Part shown: positions 34,356-43,139 of the stretch, in pieces
Layout of the letters: each line of letters opens with the position of its first letter
How positions within the stretch are numbered: position 1 is the first letter of the stretch
Origin: Palsa-189 sp963803735
GTDB taxonomy: Bacteria; Acidobacteriota; Terriglobia; Acidiferrales; UBA7541
Direction of reading: 5' to 3'
Assembly (NCBI GenBank): GCA_963803735.1
Contig: CAWDNV010000019.1
Location: forward strand, 1 to 64,000
Length of the DNA stretch: 64,000 nucleotides
Position numbers and translations under genes: made by a program
Notes under the pieces: generated by a model
The model's input: only the letters and a program-made list of their open reading frames with translations
Databases searched by the model: none
Told to the model about the DNA's origin: nothing

Positions 34356-34641
34356 GTGGCATGGGGTTTTGAAGGATGCAAGACGCAATCTGCAGTAGCA
34401 GCTGGACTGGCCAGCTCAGAAGCCTCAGCGATAAGGGCAGGTTACCGTGAGGCCCAAGTCACCGCACATCACGTCGAACATGTATACATTTTGGCCTTAG
34501 CCCCCTTTTGGGTCTATGGCCCAGCGGACCTACAGACCCGGTACGGAAGTACCTCTCACTAACCCGATGAAGTGGCGTCCTTTATCGATAGCCTCCCTCA
34601 AATTCCGCGCGCAGACTAGCGATTTGGCATCTAAACTCGGG

Positions 34642-35595
34642 ATGCGAGGATTCCACTTGAGATGGTCAAGCACATGTGGCTGCGTCACTATTTCTTTGCT
34701 GTTTGTTGGGCTAATAGCGGTCGTGCCGGTGAGGGCCGGGGCATCACGGCAAAATCTTGATAGGGGAGACGGCAGCGAGAAAATCGGAGCGGGCGTGATG
34801 GACGATCCCGAACTGCTTTCCGGATTTCAGCTGCTGTATCAGTTGAAATTCGAGCAGGCGCGGGAGGGATTTGCCAAGTGGCAGCAAAAGCGGCCGGGAG
34901 AGCCTTTGGGGCCAGCCCTCGAAGCCGCTTCAGATCTTTTCGAGGAGTTCTATCGTAAAGGCGTGCTTACTTCCGAATTTTTCCTCGATGACAACCGCTT
35001 GCTTGGTGGGATCAAGGATAAGCCTGACGCCGAGCTCGAACGCCAATTTGCCTCGGCGGTGCAGCGCGCTCAAAAATTGGCGCGAGCGCGCATGGCCCAA
35101 CAACCGAAGGACCCGGATGCGCTCTTCGCTTTGACGCTGATTGGCGGGATGCAGGCCGACGATTTCTTTTTGATCCAAAAGCGCCAGCTCGATAGCATGC
35201 GCAGTTTGCGCGAAACGGAACGCAATGCCCGCATCCTGCTTGGCGCGGCGCCTGATACGGACGACGCCTATCTGGCGCTGGGCGTCGCCAACTACGTCAT
35301 TGGCTGTTTGCCCGCCTATAAGCGCGCAGTCCTGTGGATGGGGGGAGTCCACGGCGACAAGGCGCTGGGCATGCAGCAGGTCGCGCGAGCAGCTGCTAGC
35401 GAACATGCGCGCTACTTGCGGCCATTCGCGAGATTGATGCTGGCATTGGCCGCGTTGCGAGAAAAGGATCCGGATCTTGCGCGCCTGCAACTTCAGGAGC
35501 TGACGATGGAGTTCCCGGAAAATCCCCTCTTTGCGAAAGAGCTGGCGAAAGTTACTCCCATCATGACTGGCGTTTCATCTCACAATACTCCCTGA
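34642..35595 (+). CDS. Exported TPR-like helical protein
   Basis: A 317-residue protein with a signal peptide or anchor (residues ~10-33, VTISLLFVGLIAVVPVRAG) and an all-helical body with TPR-like pairs (LLSGFQLLYQLKFEQAREGF, then DTDDAYLALGVANYVIG and LRPFARLMLALAALREKDPD). Such proteins scaffold envelope complexes. The start is uncertain: ATG 34642 gives the best signal peptide, but in-frame ATGs at 34516 and 34567 are possible and none has a clear ribosome site. Convergent with pyrE. Confidence 0.6.
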   Translation: MRGFHLRWSSTCGCVTISLLFVGLIAVVPVRAGASRQNLDRGDGSEKIGAGVMDDPELLSGFQLLYQLKFEQAREGFAKWQQKRPGEPLGPALEAASDLFEEFYRKGVLTSEFFLDDNRLLGGIKDKPDAELERQFASAVQRAQKLARARMAQQPKDPDALFALTLIGGMQADDFFLIQKRQLDSMRSLRETERNARILLGAAPDTDDAYLALGVANYVIGCLPAYKRAVLWMGGVHGDKALGMQQVARAAASEHARYLRPFARLMLALAALREKDPDLARLQLQELTMEFPENPLFAKELAKVTPIMTGVSSHNTP

Positions 35596-35655
35596 GCGTT
35601 TGGGCTCCGATGTTGGGCGCCCCGCCCGACAAACCTATAAAAAAAGACCTAAAAT

Positions 35656-36270
35656 CTAGCGAGATTCTGCCGCGCTGCGGGACGCTGTCTCCAGCAGTTC
35701 TTTGCCGGTAAAAAGGGCGAAGTAAGGATATTTCGCGCGTAGCTTTTCTGACCCGCCCGCTTCGCGATCGATGACGCTGAGCACCGCGGCGACCCGCAGG
35801 CCAGCCTCCTCAACGATTTTGAGCGCTTCCAATGTGGATTCGCCCTTCGTGCAAACATCGTCGATGATCACTACATCGCGAATCTTTTTTACGTCCAGAC
35901 CCTCAATTTGTTTTTCCAGGCCGTGCGCTTTGGGCTGCTTGCGAATCAAAAAAGCGGGCAATGTGCGGCCCTTCCCTTCTTTTGAGCGCAGATAACTCAC
36001 CGCGGCCACAGCGGAAACGATGGGATGCGCTCCGATGGGAGGTCCGCCGATCGCATCGGCGCGTATTCCGTGCTCATCCAGCAGGTCGAGCACAGCGTGT
36101 CCCGTGAGAAAAGCGCCCTCCGGATCGAGAGTTGTGGGCTTGCAGTCGAAGTAGTAGTCGCTCTCCTGCCCGGAAGAGAGCTTCACTTTCCCCCACACGA
36201 TCGACTTGCGCTGCAGTACACCTTTGAGTAGCTCTCGATAATTGGTATTCGATGCCACAGGAAGCAACAT
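35656..36270 (-). CDS. pyrE: Orotate phosphoribosyltransferase
   Basis: A 204-residue type I phosphoribosyltransferase making orotidine 5'-phosphate from orotate and PRPP in pyrimidine synthesis. The PRPP-binding motif is VVIIDDVCTKGES near residue 133; the family's loop and orotate-binding regions appear as SGQESDYYFDCKP and GGPPIGAHPIV. ATG 36270 gives the usual length; the frame extends upstream but that part has no coding character and overlaps the divergent small gene. It stands apart from other pyr genes. Confidence 0.93.
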   Translation of the reverse strand: MLLPVASNTNYRELLKGVLQRKSIVWGKVKLSSGQESDYYFDCKPTTLDPEGAFLTGHAVLDLLDEHGIRADAIGGPPIGAHPIVSAVAAVSYLRSKEGKGRTLPAFLIRKQPKAHGLEKQIEGLDVKKIRDVVIIDDVCTKGESTLEALKIVEEAGLRVAAVLSVIDREAGGSEKLRAKYPYFALFTGKELLETASRSAAESR

Positions 36271-36331
36271 TATCACAGTCCTTTCCGAGCCTACAGTTGC
36301 GCCGACATTCGCAGCGGAGCAAAATCGAACC

Positions 36332-36589
36332 ATGTCGAAAAGCAATTTGGACGTGCTCGAAGAGGAAGCTATTGAGGTGCTGAGACAACACGCGGAAGAA
36401 TTCGCCCCGAGCGAACTCAGGGAATGGATGATAAAGCAATTCAAACACGAGTATAAACCTGAGATTTCGGCGTTAATTGACAGGCTTTTGGTCCATAAGG
36501 TCATTGTCTTGGTGCATCAAGGTTTCCCCGACAACAAATATCGGCGGACAAGCAAAAATGATGTGGCGACAGATGATGAAACGACCTAG
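36332..36589 (+). CDS. Small hypothetical protein upstream of the kinase
   Basis: An 85-residue, mostly helical protein (LEEEAIEVLRQHAEEFAPSE, then PEISALIDRLLVHKVIVLVH) with a polar tail. No motif recognised; the middle has a winged-helix-like size but lacks clear pattern. It is divergent from pyrE (61-bp gap) and followed directly by the kinase gene. Confidence 0.5.
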   Translation: MSKSNLDVLEEEAIEVLRQHAEEFAPSELREWMIKQFKHEYKPEISALIDRLLVHKVIVLVHQGFPDNKYRRTSKNDVATDDETT

Positions 36590-36616
36590 AGATTTCCTGG
36601 CCCGCCTCCTCCGTAG

Positions 36617-38056
36617 ACCCAGAGAGTCGCAGGGCGGCAGACGGAGAGCATCCCGCAAGGCAGGCAGGAGACCCCACCATCGGATTCTCACCCCGAAGCG
36701 AGCTACGCGAAAGGAGACTTCATCGGGCACAAGTATGAAGTCTTACGACTGCTCGGTAGCGGAGGCTGTGGTGTCGTCTATCTTACCTATTCGCGCGAAA
36801 CTCAATCGCTCTATGCTCTTAAGACGTTTCGCGACGAGTATCAATCGAACCAAGAAATCAAGGAGCGATTCCGCAAGGAAGCGATGGTCTGGGTTCATTT
36901 GGAGCGCCACCCCTTCATTGCGAACGCATCATTCGTGGAGGAGATTGCGGGACGCCTCTACATTGCGATGGAATATGTTGCGCCAAACGAACAGGGTCTG
37001 AACTCCCTTGAGGGATACCTCAGAGAGGACCCGCCTGACCTAGTTCAAGCCCTCCGATGGGCGGTCCAGTTCTGCCGTGGAATCGAATATGCTTACTCAC
37101 GAGGCATTCGCTGTCACCGGGATATCAAGCCCTCCAACATCCTGATTGGGCATGACAGGACCGTGAGAGTTTCAGACTTTGGCTTGGCAGGCGCGCTAGA
37201 TGTGACCAGAGAAGCACCGACCATGCGCGATGCAACTGTTGGTTTCCAGCAGACGATGGCTGGCATTGGCTTCGGGACTCCAACCCACATGCCGCCTGAG
37301 CAATTCACCAATGCCGCTGCCTGCGATGAGAGGAGCGACATATACAGTTTTGGTATTGTCCTCTATCAAATGGTGGCGGGAGGTGCGCTTCCCTTCCTCG
37401 CCCGGCCACCCAAGGACGGATCAGAGGACGAAAGCGTACGCTTCCGGAGGGAAATGTATGCCCTGCATCGAGAAGTTCCCGCTCCGGAAGTGGACTCGCC
37501 TTTGTGGCCTGTGATTCGGCATTGTCTTGAGAAACAACCGACCGGGAGGTATCAGAAATTCGCCGAACTACGCAATGACTTGACAAAACTGTTCATTGAT
37601 CAGTTTCCTGTCGCCCGCCCGGGCAGTATTGCGCACGTGATCCCTAAAGAGATCGCCGCCGAAATTTTAGAGCAATATGAGCCGGTTCTGGAACGGTGGG
37701 AATGGAACAACAAAGGAGCGAGTCTCGCTACTTTAGGTCGATTTGAGGAGGCGCTGTCCTGTTTCGACAAGGCTTTAGAAATTGACCCGCAGTCCGCCTC
37801 TACGTGGGCAAACAGGGGAAATACCCTCAATAGCTTAGGGCGTTATGAAGATGCGGCGCACTCGATTGACAAAGCTATAGAGCTTGGGGCTAATGATCCC
37901 ATGCTTTGGTACATCAAAGCCATCTGTGAGGACGGATTGGGGCGAACACAAGAGGCCGCCCAGTCCTTTGAACGCTTCCTCGCATTCGCACCTAACTCCG
38001 CTGTGACACACGTCGAGTACGCGACGAAGAGATCACGAGAGATCAGGGCCAATTAA
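36617..38056 (+). CDS. Ser/Thr protein kinase with C-terminal TPR repeats; start not resolved
   Basis: An open frame of 479 codons with a Hanks-type kinase domain: glycine loop LLGSGGCGVVYL near residue 45, LYALKTF with the catalytic Lys, CHRDIKPSN near 165, DFG (SDFGLAG) near 187, and MPPEQF as the APE-like motif. After ~residue 340 come TPR pairs (WNNKGASLATLGRFEEALSC and WANRGNTLNSLGRYEDAAHS). There is no ATG, GTG or TTG in this frame between the upstream stop (36614) and ATG 36884, which lies after the glycine loop and Lys. A different frame has ATG at 36573/36576, so a one-base deletion is likely. No membrane segment seen. Confidence 0.78.
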   Translation, partial: TQRVAGRQTESIPQGRQETPPSDSHPEASYAKGDFIGHKYEVLRLLGSGGCGVVYLTYSRETQSLYALKTFRDEYQSNQEIKERFRKEAMVWVHLERHPFIANASFVEEIAGRLYIAMEYVAPNEQGLNSLEGYLREDPPDLVQALRWAVQFCRGIEYAYSRGIRCHRDIKPSNILIGHDRTVRVSDFGLAGALDVTREAPTMRDATVGFQQTMAGIGFGTPTHMPPEQFTNAAACDERSDIYSFGIVLYQMVAGGALPFLARPPKDGSEDESVRFRREMYALHREVPAPEVDSPLWPVIRHCLEKQPTGRYQKFAELRNDLTKLFIDQFPVARPGSIAHVIPKEIAAEILEQYEPVLERWEWNNKGASLATLGRFEEALSCFDKALEIDPQSASTWANRGNTLNSLGRYEDAAHSIDKAIELGANDPMLWYIKAICEDGLGRTQEAAQSFERFLAFAPNSAVTHVEYATKRSREIRAN

Positions 38057-38172
38057 GAGCGATTCCTTCGTCCGGCGAGCGTCCAATACCGGCTCCGACT
38101 TCGGCTGGCGCCTTGACCCTGGCTGAAACGTTTTGTTAGCGTTAGTGTTTTCTCGCTACCGCAAAATTGCGC

Positions 38173-40110
38173 ATGGATCACATCCAAGTCACGCTACCCG
38201 ATGGTTCACAACAGGAAGTGCCCCGTGGCACGACCCCGGCGGAGATCGCCCGCAAAATCTCGCAGGGGCTGGCCCGCGAAGCGCTGGTTGCGCGCGTCGA
38301 TGGCGAGCTCATCGATCTTTCGCGGCCGCTGGAAGAGAACGCTTCGCTCAAAATACTGACGTCCAAGGATCCCGAATCGCTGCAGGTTTTTCGGCATTCC
38401 GCGGCACACCTGCTGGCCGCCGCCGTTCTGGAGCTTTTTCCCGACGTGAAGCTCGGCGTCGGCCCGCCCATCGATACCGGATTTTTTTACGAATTTCTGC
38501 GCGAGCAACCCTTCACGCCCGAAGATCTCGCCCGCATCGAGAAAAAGATGCACGAGATCGCGGCGCGCGACGTGCCCAATGAGCGCAAGCTCGTTCCCAA
38601 GGCTGAGGCTATCGAGCTTTATAAGAATTGGAACCAGAGCTTCAAATGCGAACTGGTGCAGGAAAAAGCCGTCGAGCCGATGGTGTCTTTCTACACTACC
38701 GGCAAATTCATTGATTTCTGCCGCGGGCCGCACATTCCCAGCACGGGCCGCATCCGCGCCTTCAAACTGATGAACGTGGCTGGAGCCTACTGGAAGGGGC
38801 AGGAAGGCAACCCGCAGATGCAGCGCGTCTACGGAGCCTGCTTTTTCACGCAGCAGGAGCTGGACGACTACCTGCATCGGCTCGAGGAGGCCAAACGCCG
38901 CGATCACCGGCGGCTGGGCACGGAGCTCGATCTTTTCAGCATTCAGGAAGAAGCCGGGCCGGGCCTGATCTTCTGGCATCCCAAGGGCGGCCTGGTGCGC
39001 AAGCTGATGGAAGACTGGCTGCGCGATGAGCTGCTGCGCCGCGGCTATAACCTCGTTTTTACGCCGCACATCATGCGGCTGGATCTATGGAACACCAGCG
39101 GCCACACGAATTTCTATCGCGAGAACATGTTTGGGCCGATTGAAGTGGAGAAAGACGACTATCAGCTCAAGCCCATGAACTGCCCGGGCCATATCTTGAT
39201 CTACAAATCGCGGATGCGCAGTTATCGCGATTTGCCGGTGCGCCTGGCGGAACTCGGCACGGTTTACCGCTACGAACGGTCCGGCGTGCTGCACGGCCTG
39301 CTGCGTGTGCGCGGCTTTACGCAGGACGACGCGCACATTTTTTGTATGCCGAGCCAGATCGAATCCGAAGTCGAAGCCTGCGTGGATTTCGCTTTTGCGG
39401 TGATGAAGACGTTCGGATTTTCGCGCTACCAAGTGGAGCTTTCGGAATGGGATGCGGCGCATCCGGAGAACTACGCGGGCTCCCGCGAAGATTGGGAACG
39501 CGCCACGCGGGCGCTTTCCTCGACGCTCGAACGCATGAATATTCCGTTCAAGCGCATGGAAGGCGAAGCCGCTTTCTATGGACCGAAGATCGACGTCAAA
39601 TTGATCGACGCCATCGGGCGGCCCTGGCAGCTCACCACCGTGCAGTTCGACTTCAACTTACCCGGGCGCTTTGGCCTGGAATACGTCGGTGAAGACGGCA
39701 GCAAGCACCAGCCGCTGATGGTTCACCGTGCTTTGTGGGGTTCGGTGGAGCGATTCTTCGGCATTCTGATCGAGCACTACGCCGGCGCTTTTCCGCTGTG
39801 GCTTGCCCCGGTGCAGGTGGCGATTCTTCCTGTAAGCAACAAATTTTCGGACTACGCTAAGGCCGTCACTTCGGAACTCGGCGCCGCCGGCATCCGCGCT
39901 ACGCTCGACGACCGCAACGAGAAGCTACAAGCTAAGATTCGCGACTCCGAACTGCAAAAGATTCCTTACATGGCCGTCGTGGGCGGCAAAGAAGCCGAAG
40001 CCCGCACCGTTTCGGTGCGCCATCACGGCAAAGGCGACCTCGGCCCGCAGCCGCTAACCGAATTTCTCGCCAAACTCCGCGCTGAAGTCGAGGCCCGCAC
40101 GATTTCCTGA
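38173..40110 (+). CDS. thrS: Threonyl-tRNA synthetase
   Basis: A 645-residue class II synthetase charging tRNA-Thr. Domains in order: TGS (residues 1-62, QVTLPDGSQQEVPRGTTPAE), the editing domain with HSAAHLLAAAV and later CRGPHIPSTG, the catalytic core with MNCPGHI near residue 335 (zinc Cys) and the class II motifs (RYERSGVLHGLLRVRGFTQD), and the anticodon-binding domain from ~540. Length is normal for bacterial ThrRS. ATG 38173 is used; a TTG lies two codons upstream. No T-box leader was seen in the 116 bp before it. Confidence 0.97.
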   Translation: MDHIQVTLPDGSQQEVPRGTTPAEIARKISQGLAREALVARVDGELIDLSRPLEENASLKILTSKDPESLQVFRHSAAHLLAAAVLELFPDVKLGVGPPIDTGFFYEFLREQPFTPEDLARIEKKMHEIAARDVPNERKLVPKAEAIELYKNWNQSFKCELVQEKAVEPMVSFYTTGKFIDFCRGPHIPSTGRIRAFKLMNVAGAYWKGQEGNPQMQRVYGACFFTQQELDDYLHRLEEAKRRDHRRLGTELDLFSIQEEAGPGLIFWHPKGGLVRKLMEDWLRDELLRRGYNLVFTPHIMRLDLWNTSGHTNFYRENMFGPIEVEKDDYQLKPMNCPGHILIYKSRMRSYRDLPVRLAELGTVYRYERSGVLHGLLRVRGFTQDDAHIFCMPSQIESEVEACVDFAFAVMKTFGFSRYQVELSEWDAAHPENYAGSREDWERATRALSSTLERMNIPFKRMEGEAAFYGPKIDVKLIDAIGRPWQLTTVQFDFNLPGRFGLEYVGEDGSKHQPLMVHRALWGSVERFFGILIEHYAGAFPLWLAPVQVAILPVSNKFSDYAKAVTSELGAAGIRATLDDRNEKLQAKIRDSELQKIPYMAVVGGKEAEARTVSVRHHGKGDLGPQPLTEFLAKLRAEVEARTIS

Positions 40111-40188
40111 ATTTTCCTCAGATTGAACTGCGGACCTGCCGTTTTGCGCCGTGCTAAAATCCAGGCACACAAGAAAGGATGATGCGCT

Positions 40189-41412
40189 TTGGACTCTTCG
40201 CCACAGACGCGGCGTGAACGGAAGACCGGCATACTGCCTTCGCAGGAAATTCGAGAGCTGATCGCGAATGGGAAAATTCGCTGCGCCACCGAAATTCCCG
40301 ACGCGCAGATTCAACCGGCCTCGATGGATTTGCGTCTCGGAACTGTTGCGTATCGGGTGCAGGCCAGCTTTCTTCCGGGCCGCTCTGCGACGCTCAGGGA
40401 CAAAATCGAGGAGTTGAAAATTGCCGAGTATGACCTGAGCCGGCCGACGCTGCTGGAAACGAATGCTGTTTATGTGGTGCCCTTACTCGAGAGTCTCGCG
40501 CTGCCGCGAGATATCGGCGGTAAAGCCAACCCGAAGAGCACCACGGGACGGTTGGATATCTTCACGAGGCTCATCACCGATGGCGGATTGGAATTTGAGC
40601 AAGTACTGAAGGGATACGCCGGGGATTTGTATGTGGAGATCGTGCCGCGGACATTCCCGATCATTGTGACCGCGGGGACGAAGCTCAATCAGCTTCGATT
40701 CATTCGGGGCAATCCATTATCCACGGACGGACTTCTTGAACAATTGGCTGAAAAAGAGCGGCTCGTCTACTACGAAAATGGCGAAGGCCCGGCGGAGGCA
40801 GTGATTGAGCGCGGCCTGAAAAATCTCGTGTCGAGCGAAGGCAGAGAGCAGCAGGCCATTATCGATCGCGGTTTGCGGACGACCACGGATCTCGAGGGCA
40901 AAGAAGATTCGATCGTGGCTTATAAGGCTAAGAGACATTGCCGTCCGATTGATCTCAGCAAAGTGAGAGCCTACGATCCCGCGGATTTCTGGGTGCCGAT
41001 CCTCAACCCGAAGTCAAGAAGAGTGGTTCTCGATCCCGGGGATTTCTACCTGATGGCCTCCAAGGAAAGATTCTCCGTACCACCTTCCTTTGCCGCCGAA
41101 ATGGAGCCGTTCGACCAATCCATTGGCGATTTCAGCGTCCACTACGCGGGTTTTTTCGATCCCGGATTCGGATACGGCGCGTCAGGCGAAATCAAAGGCA
41201 CAAAGGCAGTGCTCGAGGTGCGCGCGCACGAGGTGCCAATCTTACTTGAAGATAAGCAAATCATCGGGCGGCTCATCTATCACAGAATGGCGAATGCTCC
41301 GGAGAAGCTGTACGGTCAGGCGATCGGGTCTTCGTATCAGCAGCAGGGGCTGGCACTGAGCAAGCAGTTCAAGCCCGTCGAAGCGGCGCGTTCCGCAGTG
41401 CCCAAATCTTAG
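40189..41412 (+). CDS. dcd: Double-domain dCTP deaminase/dUTPase-like protein
   Basis: A 407-residue protein with two related beta-barrel domains of the dCTP deaminase/dUTPase family. The first (~15-190) contains QIQPASMDLRLGT and NPKSTTGRLDIFTRLITDGG, with the catalytic region of Dcd; the second (~230-390) contains ILDPGDFYL-like VVLDPGDFYLMASKE and the GFFDPGFGYG motif. Such long forms are annotated as 2'-deoxycytidine 5'-triphosphate deaminase in Alphaproteobacteria and relatives; they produce dUTP for thymidylate synthesis. Start is TTG 40189 with AGAAAGGA upstream; ATGs nearby are out of frame. Short Dcd is ~190 residues. Confidence 0.83.
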   Translation: MDSSPQTRRERKTGILPSQEIRELIANGKIRCATEIPDAQIQPASMDLRLGTVAYRVQASFLPGRSATLRDKIEELKIAEYDLSRPTLLETNAVYVVPLLESLALPRDIGGKANPKSTTGRLDIFTRLITDGGLEFEQVLKGYAGDLYVEIVPRTFPIIVTAGTKLNQLRFIRGNPLSTDGLLEQLAEKERLVYYENGEGPAEAVIERGLKNLVSSEGREQQAIIDRGLRTTTDLEGKEDSIVAYKAKRHCRPIDLSKVRAYDPADFWVPILNPKSRRVVLDPGDFYLMASKERFSVPPSFAAEMEPFDQSIGDFSVHYAGFFDPGFGYGASGEIKGTKAVLEVRAHEVPILLEDKQIIGRLIYHRMANAPEKLYGQAIGSSYQQQGLALSKQFKPVEAARSAVPKS

Positions 41413-41426
41413 CGGGCGCAAAAGAA

Positions 41427-41466
41427 AAGCGGCCCAACTTCCCTCTCTTAGGGCGCAGGGCCGCTT
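41427..41466 (-). terminator. Terminator between convergent genes, best for the minus strand
   Basis: AAGCGGCCC and GGGCCGCTT form a 9-bp stem in the 76-bp gap between dcd and the convergent exported-protein gene. On the minus strand TTTTCTTTTG follows the stem, fitting a Rho-independent terminator for the gene at 41489-42340; it may also act on dcd. Confidence 0.6.
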
Positions 41467-41488
41467 CGTAGCTCAATCCTCTTATCTC

Positions 41489-42340
41489 TTACTGTTCTTT
41501 GCCTTCGTTCTTCAGATCGTTGAAGGTGATGTTGTCTTCGCAAATCATTTCCGTGATTTTCCAGTCGGGTTCAAACTCGAGCTCGCGGAATCCCGACCAC
41601 GTCTTGGTATAGGTCTTCGGGTCGTCGATGGTGATGTCCACCCGCAGCTTATTCTGTTCGGGCCGGGTGATGCGCTCGATGACGTGCAGCTTATCCGAGT
41701 GCGGCAACCCGGCGCGGTCTATCCACGTTTTGTCATTGGAATCGACGGTGTCAATGACCAGCGTATTGCCTTCCCACCAGCCTACGGAGTGCCCCATCCA
41801 CCAGGGATCTTCGTCTTTGGCATGCTCGCGGCCCTCATTCGTGTAAATCTCGCGCACGAAGTGATTGAACTCGTGGAGGAAATAAACCACGTGCGGAATC
41901 TGCACGATCTTCGTGGGAAAGGGGTGAACCCAAATGCGAGGCACGCCCGTCGGGAAGCATCCGACTTCCTTGCCAGTTGTTGGATTCACCATATCGGTGG
42001 AATCCGGAGTCGCCAGGGGTCCCCAGGAGGGCTTCGTACTCATGTATTGCTCTTTTCCCCACGGCGTCATCAGCGGAACGACATCTTTATGCGAGATGAA
42101 CGAATATCCGGCATACTCTCGCGCGCTGGCGGGCATTTTCGGCTCCCACATGCCGGAGAAATCCGGCTCGCCCCAGGCCGTCTTCGGAACCTGCCATGCA
42201 CCCTTGGAAGCGTCGGATTTTGCGGCTGCCGATTTTCCCTTTGCCGCTCCCGAATTCCCGGAATTCTGCGCGAGCAGCGCATAGGAGCACGCCAGCACGG
42301 CCACGAACGCAACAGACCAATTTAATAATCGACGAGGCAT
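41489..42340 (-). CDS. Exported partner protein of DUF6152 (copy 3)
   Basis: A 283-residue secreted protein (signal peptide ending near ALLAQN) followed by an Ala/Ser/Lys-rich linker and the shared domain. DEDPWWMGHSVGWWEGNTLV and NDKTWIDRAGLPHSDKLHVI match copies 1 and 2. It lies 57 bp after DUF6152 copy 3, same strand, the same order as in the other two loci. Function unknown. Confidence 0.72.
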   Translation of the reverse strand: MPRRLLNWSVAFVAVLACSYALLAQNSGNSGAAKGKSAAAKSDASKGAWQVPKTAWGEPDFSGMWEPKMPASAREYAGYSFISHKDVVPLMTPWGKEQYMSTKPSWGPLATPDSTDMVNPTTGKEVGCFPTGVPRIWVHPFPTKIVQIPHVVYFLHEFNHFVREIYTNEGREHAKDEDPWWMGHSVGWWEGNTLVIDTVDSNDKTWIDRAGLPHSDKLHVIERITRPEQNKLRVDITIDDPKTYTKTWSGFRELEFEPDWKITEMICEDNITFNDLKNEGKEQ

Positions 42341-42397
42341 TGCTTAGATCTCCTCTGCCTTATTTCGAAAAGACGATTTGCACAACGAATGGAAGTG

Positions 42398-42796
42398 TCA
42401 GCTCTGCCCCGGTTGCGGAGGCGGCCCGAGAGGAATCTCCTTGCCGTCCGCATCGAAAATTTGGCGCAGATTCAGAACTTTGACGCCGTTCTTCGCGGCA
42501 TGACCGGTAACTTTGACCGTTTGGCCGGCGTGGAGCTTGTGCCCATTCCATCCGTAGTGCACCAGATGATTGGGTGCCGTCATCTCTACGGACCACTTCG
42601 TGACGTTCCCGCTATCGTCCTTGACGTCGAGGGCAATCAGCGGGTGCGGCTGAATGAACTGAAAGTCCGTAATGGTTCCCGATAGCGTGGTCAAGGTCGA
42701 ATTGTCGTACGCAGAGGCGCCATGATGGGCCAAAACGGGCGCCGAAAAAGCGCCCAGGGCCAGCGACAACACCAGAACGAATGAGTATTTGGACAT
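42398..42796 (-). CDS. DUF6152-like exported protein (copy 3)
   Basis: A 132-residue secreted protein; the signal peptide ends at PVLAHHG, giving the same mature His-His start as copies 1 and 2. Domain motif: TLTTLSGTITDFQFIQPHPL. ATG 42796 follows GGGAGGTTTGTGG on the minus strand; longer in-frame starts have no signal peptide at their N-terminus. Upstream (42797-43070) is non-coding with no gene recognised. Confidence 0.77.
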   Translation of the reverse strand: MSKYSFVLVLSLALGAFSAPVLAHHGASAYDNSTLTTLSGTITDFQFIQPHPLIALDVKDDSGNVTKWSVEMTAPNHLVHYGWNGHKLHAGQTVKVTGHAAKNGVKVLNLRQIFDADGKEIPLGPPPQPGQS

Positions 42797-43047
42797 TCCA
42801 CAAACCTCCCTATTCCACAAACCTTCATACCACAACTTTACGATGGCTGGATTTTCCCACCGTCCGCGGGTGAGAGTCAATCCGCGCTAAGCATGAGAGC
42901 TCTAGTAGCCATCTCCAGCTCAAAATCTCGCGCTGCCTTTCGTGCCGTTCGGTGCATCCGATGAAAAGCAGGCCGGCGCCGCTACGGGTCATGTTTGGTC
43001 CAACCATCAATCTGTAAGGACCATCCGTAGGGGCCTTCTGTAGAGGA

Positions 43048-43076
43048 ATGATCGTCCGGAATAACCGTGCTATACT
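43048..43076 (+). promoter_or_regulatory. Candidate promoter of the infC operon
   Basis: A good -10 hexamer TATACT at 43071-43076 with a poor -35 (TGATCG region near 43049) at about 17 bp. The transcript would begin near 43083 and give a leader of about 57 nt before the AUC start. Confidence 0.45.
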
Positions 43077-43139
43077 TTGTGACCCTGTCGTAAGGAAGTA
43101 CAGCCGGACGCCTCAGGCGGCCGCTGCGGAGGTGGTTTT

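Noticed and set aside
38057..38172. T-box riboswitch upstream of thrS
   Set aside because: The gap is only 116 bp, with no T-box motif or antiterminator/terminator pair.
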